In this document: in pieces, positions 59,852 through 64,000 of the stretch
How the letters are laid out: every line of letters starts with the position of its first letter
Position numbering within the stretch: position 1 is the first letter of the stretch
From: Marmoricola sp.
Lineage (GTDB): Bacteria; Actinomycetota; Actinomycetes; Propionibacteriales; Nocardioidaceae
Assembly (NCBI GenBank): GCA_025964775.1
Contig: JAOPYE010000025.1
Location: forward strand, 1 to 64,000
DNA length: 64,000 bases
Reading direction: 5' to 3'
The notes under the pieces: generated by a model
Seen by the model: only the letters and a program-made list of their open reading frames with translations
What the model was told of the DNA's origin: nothing
Databases searched by the model: none
Translations under genes and position numbers: made by a program

Positions 59852-60274
59852 CTACTGTCCGGATGCGCGCTCCGACAGGAGTCGGGCGGCCCTCTTCAGG
59901 TCGCGAGGGACGACCAGCCCAGCTGCGGCGGTGACCGTCCCGAACCGGGACACGCCGCCACGCACAGCCCGGGCTTGCGCGACCACCCGGCACCGCCCAT
60001 CTGGGAGCTCCGAGAAGGTGAGGGTCAGTTCGGCAGCGATCGCACGCCACTGACCGCGCTCGGTCCACCGACGAAGCCGGTCGAGCTCGACGGTCTCCAT
60101 CGCCGGTCGCAGGCCGACCGACGTCACGTCGATCCAGCGCTGACCGACCCCGATGCGCTCGTCCGGCACCACGACGCTCAGCAGGGACGACTGCCACAGC
60201 GGTCGGTTCCGCGGATCGACGAGGAAGTCGAACGCGACCTCCGGCTCGACGTCGAAGTCGACGTGCTTGATCAG
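59852..60274 (-). CDS. SRPBCC-family protein with probable CTG start
   Basis: 140 residues. No in-frame ATG, GTG or TTG exists near the natural start of the domain. CTG at 60274-60272 overlaps the purC stop TGA as CTGA, the same 4-base geometry as the ATGA/GTGA junctions elsewhere here, and GGGGA sits 6-10 bases upstream. The protein then begins (M)[20 protein letters not shown], exactly at the first strand of the fold; [20 protein letters not shown] and [20 protein letters not shown] follow. An upstream ATG at 60457 lies deep inside purC and would add 61 unrelated residues. Ligand unknown. Confidence 0.78.
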   Translation of the reverse strand: MIKHVDFDVEPEVAFDFLVDPRNRPLWQSSLLSVVVPDERIGVGQRWIDVTSVGLRPAMETVELDRLRRWTERGQWRAIAAELTLTFSELPDGRCRVVAQARAVRGGVSRFGTVTAAAGLVVPRDLKRAARLLSERASGQ

Positions 60275-61170
60275 AACGATTCCCCGGTGAGCAGCTCGTA
60301 GGCCTCGACGTACCGGGCGCGGGTGTGGGCGATCACGGCCTCGGGCAGCTCGGGCGGCCGCTCCCCCGACGTGCGGTCCCAGCCGCTCGCGGCGGAGGTG
60401 AGCCAGTCCCGCACGATCTGTTTGTCGTACGACGGCTGGGCGCGGCCCGGCTGCCACAGGTCGGCAGGCCAGAAGCGGCTCGAGTCGGGGGTCAGTACCT
60501 CGTCGGCGAGGATCGTGGTGCCGTCCGCGCGCGAGCCGAACTCGAACTTGGTGTCGGCCAGGATGATCCCGCGGTCACGGGCGATCTCCTCGGCACGTCC
60601 GTAGATGCGCAGGGTCAGGTCACGCAGCTCGGCGGCCGCCTCGGCACCGACAGCACGGACGACCGCGTCGTAGGAGACGTTCTCGTCGTGGTCCCCGACG
60701 GCCGCCTTGCTGGCCGGGGTGAACAGCGGCTCGGGCAACCGGCTGCCGTCCTCGAGACCGGCCGGCAGTGCGATGGCACAGACCTCACCGGTCGCGCGGT
60801 AGTCGAGCAGGCCCGAGCCGGTCAGGTACCCCCGGGCGACGCACTCGACCGGGAACATCGCGAGTTCCTCGCAGAACACCGCCCGGCCGCGCACGTCGGC
60901 CGGCACCTCGGTCGAGACGATGTGGTTCGGCACCAACGGGGCGAGTTGCTCGAACCACCACAACGACATCCGCGTCAGGATCGCGCCCTTGTCCGGGATC
61001 GTGCTCGCCAGCACGAAGTCGTACGCCGAGATGCGGTCGCTGGCCACCATGAGCAGCCGGCCGGCGTGCTCGCCCTCGGTCATCCGGTAGAGGTCACGCA
61101 CCTTGCCGGAGTGCAGGTGCACGGCCCCGGAGATCGCCGGCGCGGGCGGGATGTTCAGCTCGGTGCTCAC
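60271..61170 (-). CDS. purC: Phosphoribosylaminoimidazole-succinocarboxamide synthase
   Basis: 299 residues from GTG 61170. [77 protein letters not shown] and [17 protein letters not shown] are the SAICAR synthetase blocks of the long (about 300 aa) form. It joins CAIR and aspartate with ATP. Its stop overlaps the CTG start of the following SRPBCC gene. Confidence 0.97.
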   Translation of the reverse strand: MSTELNIPPAPAISGAVHLHSGKVRDLYRMTEGEHAGRLLMVASDRISAYDFVLASTIPDKGAILTRMSLWWFEQLAPLVPNHIVSTEVPADVRGRAVFCEELAMFPVECVARGYLTGSGLLDYRATGEVCAIALPAGLEDGSRLPEPLFTPASKAAVGDHDENVSYDAVVRAVGAEAAAELRDLTLRIYGRAEEIARDRGIILADTKFEFGSRADGTTILADEVLTPDSSRFWPADLWQPGRAQPSYDKQIVRDWLTSAASGWDRTSGERPPELPEAVIAHTRARYVEAYELLTGESF

Positions 61171-61172
61171 GT

Positions 61173-61279
61173 GCGGAGCCTATCGAGCGCCCGCCGAGCG
61201 TCAGCGAGGTGAGGCCGAGTGGGCGACAGCGCGTTGACGAGCGCAGCGAGGATCACGCGCGGAGCCTATCGAGCGCCCG
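61173..61279. repeat. 21-bp direct repeat flanking the purC - MFS gap
   Basis: Identical 21-base copies at 61173-61193 and 61259-61279 (core GGAGCCTATCGAGCGCCCG) are 86 bases apart. Between them lies GTTGACGAGCGCAGCGAGGA (61233-61252), which recurs nearly unchanged at 48854-48873 (GTTGACGAGCGAAGCGAGGA). The right copy encodes the last residues and stop of the MFS gene. Confidence 0.8.
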
Positions 61280-62594
61280 ACATCTCCGCCCACAAGTCGG
61301 GGTCGTCGTCACGCAACCGCGCCCTGGCCTTGCGGCGATAGCGCCAGATCTGGACGACACCGACGCCCCAGAGCAGGTACTGGAAGCTCATCGCCCAGCG
61401 GAACGCGGCCGGCGTGTAGGCGGAGCCGCTCGGGGTCTTCCAGTCCAGGATCAGCCCGATCGCGATGACCAGGATCAGGCTGGCGTAGAAGCCGGCCTGG
61501 TTGATGATCCCGGTGGCGCTGGCCAGCCGGTGGGGTGGGTTGGAGGTGCGCCCGAGGTCGAAGCCGATCACCGCGGCAGGGCCGCCCACGCCGGTGACGA
61601 CCACCAGGACGACCAGCAGCCACAGCGGTGCCGGCCCGGACCAGGCCAGGACAACGGTCCAGACCGTGACGATCGATCCGATGATCGCGAGCACCAGGTT
61701 CGAGCGGTGCCAGGGCCGCAGCGTCGTCCGCCACCCCAGCAGCGGGCCGGTTGCCATGATCGCGACGACCATGAGCGTCAGCAGCACGCCCGCTGTGTTC
61801 TCGCTGAGTCCCTCGCCCTTGACCAGGAACGGGAAGCCCCACAACAACCCCAGGACGGTGGCGCTGAACTGGGTCGAGAAATGCATCCAGAAACCCAGCC
61901 GGGTGCCCGGATGGCTCCACGACTCGGCCAGGCTGCCGCGGATCGCGGACCAGCTCAACGACGGCCCGCGTACGTTGCGCGATCCCGGCGCGTCGTGCAC
62001 GACGACCAGCAGGCCGAGGACCATCACGATGCCGAGCGAGGCAGCCAGCAGGTACGACCGGGTCCAGCCGAGATGACCCAGCGCCCAGGTCATCGGTACG
62101 GCGGCGCCGATCGCACCGAGCTGGCCCAGCACGCCGGTGAGCTGCACCATCACCGGGATGCGTCGGGGTGCGAACCAGGTGCTCACCAGGCGGAGCACGC
62201 AGATGAACGTCATCGCATCGCCCATCCCGACGAAGATGCGGGCCAGCAGCGCCAGTCCGTAACTGTCGGCGAACGCGAAGCCCGCCTGCGCGCAGGTCAG
62301 CACCGTTGCTCCGACGGTCAGGACGGCACGCGGGCCGAACCGGTCGATCAGCAACCCGACCGGGATCTGCATGCCGGCGTACACGAGGAGCTGGAGCATC
62401 GTGAAGGTGGCCAGCTGCGAGGCGGAGATCCCGAAGCGGTGGGTGGCTGCGAGGCCGGCCACCGCGAGCGAGGACCGGTGGAAGACCGCCAGCATGTACA
62501 CGGCGAGCGAGACCGACCAGACCGCCCACGCCTGACGGCCGGGCTGCACGACAGCCTCGTCCTCACCGGTCACTGCCTGGTCCACGCTCGCCAT
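61266..62594 (-). CDS. MFS transporter
   Basis: 442 residues from ATG 62594, about 12 membrane segments. Segment 1 begins VWSVSLAVYMLAVFHRSSLA, the loop after segment 2 has GLLIDRFGPRAVLTVGATVL (motif A-like), and the C-terminal tail is basic then acidic (RYRRKARARLRDDDPDLW). The layout, with a conserved FHRSS near the start, resembles the nitrate/nitrite-porter-like or hexuronate MFS branch, but the substrate is unknown. Its last codons (SGAR stop) come from a 21-bp direct repeat. Confidence 0.9.
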   Translation of the reverse strand: MASVDQAVTGEDEAVVQPGRQAWAVWSVSLAVYMLAVFHRSSLAVAGLAATHRFGISASQLATFTMLQLLVYAGMQIPVGLLIDRFGPRAVLTVGATVLTCAQAGFAFADSYGLALLARIFVGMGDAMTFICVLRLVSTWFAPRRIPVMVQLTGVLGQLGAIGAAVPMTWALGHLGWTRSYLLAASLGIVMVLGLLVVVHDAPGSRNVRGPSLSWSAIRGSLAESWSHPGTRLGFWMHFSTQFSATVLGLLWGFPFLVKGEGLSENTAGVLLTLMVVAIMATGPLLGWRTTLRPWHRSNLVLAIIGSIVTVWTVVLAWSGPAPLWLLVVLVVVTGVGGPAAVIGFDLGRTSNPPHRLASATGIINQAGFYASLILVIAIGLILDWKTPSGSAYTPAAFRWAMSFQYLLWGVGVVQIWRYRRKARARLRDDDPDLWAEMSGAR

Positions 62595-62644
62595 GCTCTC
62601 GCACCACCCGGGTTCCCGGCGTCGCGAGGTGCAGGATGAGGTCC

Positions 62645-63205
62645 ATGTGGACCGACCTGACACACCTCGACATCTCGGTGACCGAGAAGGTGGTCCGCAC
62701 GATCGCGGTCTACCTCGCCATCGCCGTGCTCCTCCGACTCGCAGGCAAGCGTGACCTCGCGCAGCTCAATGCCTTCGACCTCGTCGTCATGCTGCTGCTC
62801 TCCAACGTGGTCCAGAACGCGATCATCGGGCCCGACAACTCCCTGGCTGGTGGCCTGATCGGTGCCGTGGTCCTGGTCGCCTTCAATTCGGTGGTCGTGC
62901 GTTCCGCGCGCCGCAACGAGAAGGTTGCCCGGTTCCTCGAGGGACAGGCCACCGAGCTGGCGCGCGACGGCAGGTGGGACCTCGAGGCCCTGCGTCGCGA
63001 AGGCCTGCGCCCGGCCGACGCCGAGGTGGCCCTGCGTCGTCAGAACGCCAACAGCGTGGCAGACGTCGAGGTCGCCACGATCGAGCCCGGAGGCTCGATC
63101 GTGGCGACCCTGCGTGCCGACCTGCAGTCGGCCACGCGCGCAGACATCACCAGGCTCGAGGCCAAGATCGATGCCCTGATCGCGAACGGCCGGCCCCAGG
63201 ACTGA
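62645..63205 (+). CDS. YetF/DUF421 family membrane protein
   Basis: 186 residues. ATG 62645 was preferred because family members begin MW and GAGG lies just upstream; ATG 62636 is possible. Three membrane segments (for example TIAVYLAIAVLLRLAGKRDL and NAFDLVVMLLLSNVVQNAII) are followed by the cytosolic YetF domain: DGRWDLEALRREGLRPADAE, VALRRQNANSVADVEVATIE. The LAGKR and LLSNVVQNAI blocks are the DUF421 hallmarks. Function unknown; spore-envelope and transport roles are suggested for relatives. Confidence 0.92.
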   Translation: MWTDLTHLDISVTEKVVRTIAVYLAIAVLLRLAGKRDLAQLNAFDLVVMLLLSNVVQNAIIGPDNSLAGGLIGAVVLVAFNSVVVRSARRNEKVARFLEGQATELARDGRWDLEALRREGLRPADAEVALRRQNANSVADVEVATIEPGGSIVATLRADLQSATRADITRLEAKIDALIANGRPQD

Positions 63206-63223
63206 CCCTGCTCCTGGGGAGGA

Positions 63224-64000
63224 TCAGGGACAGATCAGCGGGAGCGGGATGATCCCGCAGAGCGAACCGAGGGGACCACCGCCCAGCACCGAGGTGATCA
63301 GGCTCGTGACCGTGCTGATCAGCGTGGTCACCGCTGAGGTGTCCAGGTGCGTCGGGATGTTCAGGTTGCCCGTGCCGCCGGTCTCGAGCTGGGCGAGTAC
63401 GTTGGCGAGGACGTCGCCGGTCAGCTGGGAACTCGCCGTACCGGCCAGGACCTGGGTCAGGTCGCCGGGTCCGAAACGGCCACCGAGCAGCGCCGCCAGC
63501 GACGTGGCATCAGGACTCGGCCCGTTCAGCGCGCCGAGCATCGTGGTCAGGTCCGCCGGTCCGAACGCGCTGCTCGCGGTGGGTACGAGGGCCTGGATGA
63601 GGCTGGTGAGCTGACCGAGGTCGAAGGTGCTCGATCCCTCGCCGGTGGCCGTGGTCAGCAGTCCGAGCAGGTCGCCGAGCTGGCTCGGGTCGAGGTTCCC
63701 GAACATGCCGCTGAAGAGGTTCCAGAGCTGGGTCGGGTCGAAGCTGCCCGGGATCGGGAGTCCGCCACCGAGCCCGCTGAGCTGGCCGATGATGTTGCCG
63801 GCCAGACCGGTCAGGACGTCACCGCTCGCGCTGCCCGTGAGCAGGCCGGCGATCTGGGCGGGCGAGAGGATCCCGGAGAGCAGTCCGAGCAGCTCGGTCG
63901 GGTCCGGGGTACCGCCGTTGAAGCCGGCCAGGAGCGCGGCGAGCTGGGTCGGGTCGAGATGCTGGCTGACCCCCGGGAGCAGCTGGTTGAGGAGCGTGGT
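63224..64000 (-). CDS. Leu/Gly-rich tandem-repeat protein, C-terminal part (start outside window)
   Basis: The frame is open from the right edge (64000) to TGA at 63224, at least 258 residues. It is built of degenerate units of about 20-25 residues with the core (L/F)DPTQLxxLLxG: HLDPTQLAALLAGFNGG, PDPTELLGLLSGIL, SPAQIAGLLTGSAS, FDPTQLWNLFSGMFG, NLDPSQLGDLLGLLT, FDLGQLTSLIQALV, FGPADLTTMLGALN, FGPGDLTQVLAGTAS. It ends in LCGIIPLPLICP with a Cys pair. No Lys and few charges. Probably exported (a signal peptide would be off-window); it resembles Leu-rich amphipathic helical repeats of actinobacterial surface proteins, but I cannot name the family. Confidence 0.8.
   Translation of the reverse strand, partial: TTLLNQLLPGVSQHLDPTQLAALLAGFNGGTPDPTELLGLLSGILSPAQIAGLLTGSASGDVLTGLAGNIIGQLSGLGGGLPIPGSFDPTQLWNLFSGMFGNLDPSQLGDLLGLLTTATGEGSSTFDLGQLTSLIQALVPTASSAFGPADLTTMLGALNGPSPDATSLAALLGGRFGPGDLTQVLAGTASSQLTGDVLANVLAQLETGGTGNLNIPTHLDTSAVTTLISTVTSLITSVLGGGPLGSLCGIIPLPLICP

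Noticed and set aside
1..64000. CRISPR array, prophage, IS element, toxin-antitoxin or defence island
   Set aside because: No regularly spaced repeats, transposase, integrase, phage structural or restriction genes were found; the dispersed repeats are single-copy intergenic elements.

Overview
The window is high-GC actinobacterial chromosome. Gene content suggests the order Propionibacteriales, most likely a Nocardioides-like member of Nocardioidaceae; this is inferred from gene order and protein style, not from a marker gene. Supporting signs are ppk next to mutT1, a BldC - DUF3073 - purM - purF run, KstR-type operators, a CYP51/ferredoxin cluster known from mycobacteria, F420-dependent enzymes, many GTG starts and ATGA/GTGA overlaps. 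I see no prophage, IS element, CRISPR array or replication origin. Two genes are cut by the window edges (ppk on the left, a repeat protein on the right).

Region by region. 1-9.7 kb is a phosphate island: ppk (3' end), a sulfotransferase-like gene, a membrane-anchored unknown protein, mutT1, then pstSCAB behind a clear PHO box, and convergent to it a low-affinity Pit transporter with its DUF47/PhoU-like partner. 9.8-14.8 kb holds a 48-codon small gene, a cold-shock gene and a giant (about 1383 aa) Ala/Glu/Arg-rich helical protein with two C-terminal membrane segments. 14.8-24.9 kb holds a racemase, tRNA-Lys, a Baeyer-Villiger-type monooxygenase, a small KstR-box regulon (DapB-like reductase, LLM oxidoreductase, thioesterase), NADH dehydrogenase II and a HATPase - crcB - crcB overlap cluster. 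25-28.5 kb holds tRNA-Glu and tRNA-Asp, an ECF sigma factor with a divergent reductase, and a PadR/HAAS membrane pair.

28.5-39.7 kb is a catabolic or sterol-type cluster. Eleven genes on the minus strand, mostly overlapping, encode SDR, CYP51, ferredoxin, an NTF2-like protein, aldehyde dehydrogenase, SDR, a 3-hydroxyisobutyrate dehydrogenase-like enzyme, a CMD-family protein, TetR, a second P450 and a 410-aa protein I cannot name. A divergent SDR plus enoyl-CoA hydratase pair faces it across a palindromic operator. Most of these genes match, in kind, the Rv0762c-Rv0771 set of Mycobacterium tuberculosis. After tRNA-Phe come a broken SRPBCC gene, a matrixin-like protease, a patatin and another enoyl-CoA hydratase.

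44-61.2 kb carries bldC, a DUF3073 gene and the purine genes purM, purF, purL, purQ, purS and purC, all on the minus strand. They are interleaved with an M20 peptidase, an LCP-family protein, an ArsR/MFS divergent pair, a DUF1906 glycoside-hydrolase-like exoprotein, an acyl-CoA ligase and two SRPBCC proteins. The right end has an MFS transporter, a YetF-like protein and a Leu/Gly-rich repeat protein running off the edge.

The strongest unexplained signals are: (1) a dispersed intergenic hairpin family with constant flanks and a covarying inner stem, plus related short elements translated as the N-termini of cluster genes; (2) the giant helical protein, whose charge pattern steps in units of 5, 10 and 15 residues rather than heptads; (3) the unknown 410-aa partner of the second P450; (4) the pair of KstR-type boxes outside any visible steroid-ring gene cluster; (5) decoding oddities, namely a CTG start fused to the purC stop and an in-frame TGA in an SRPBCC gene.
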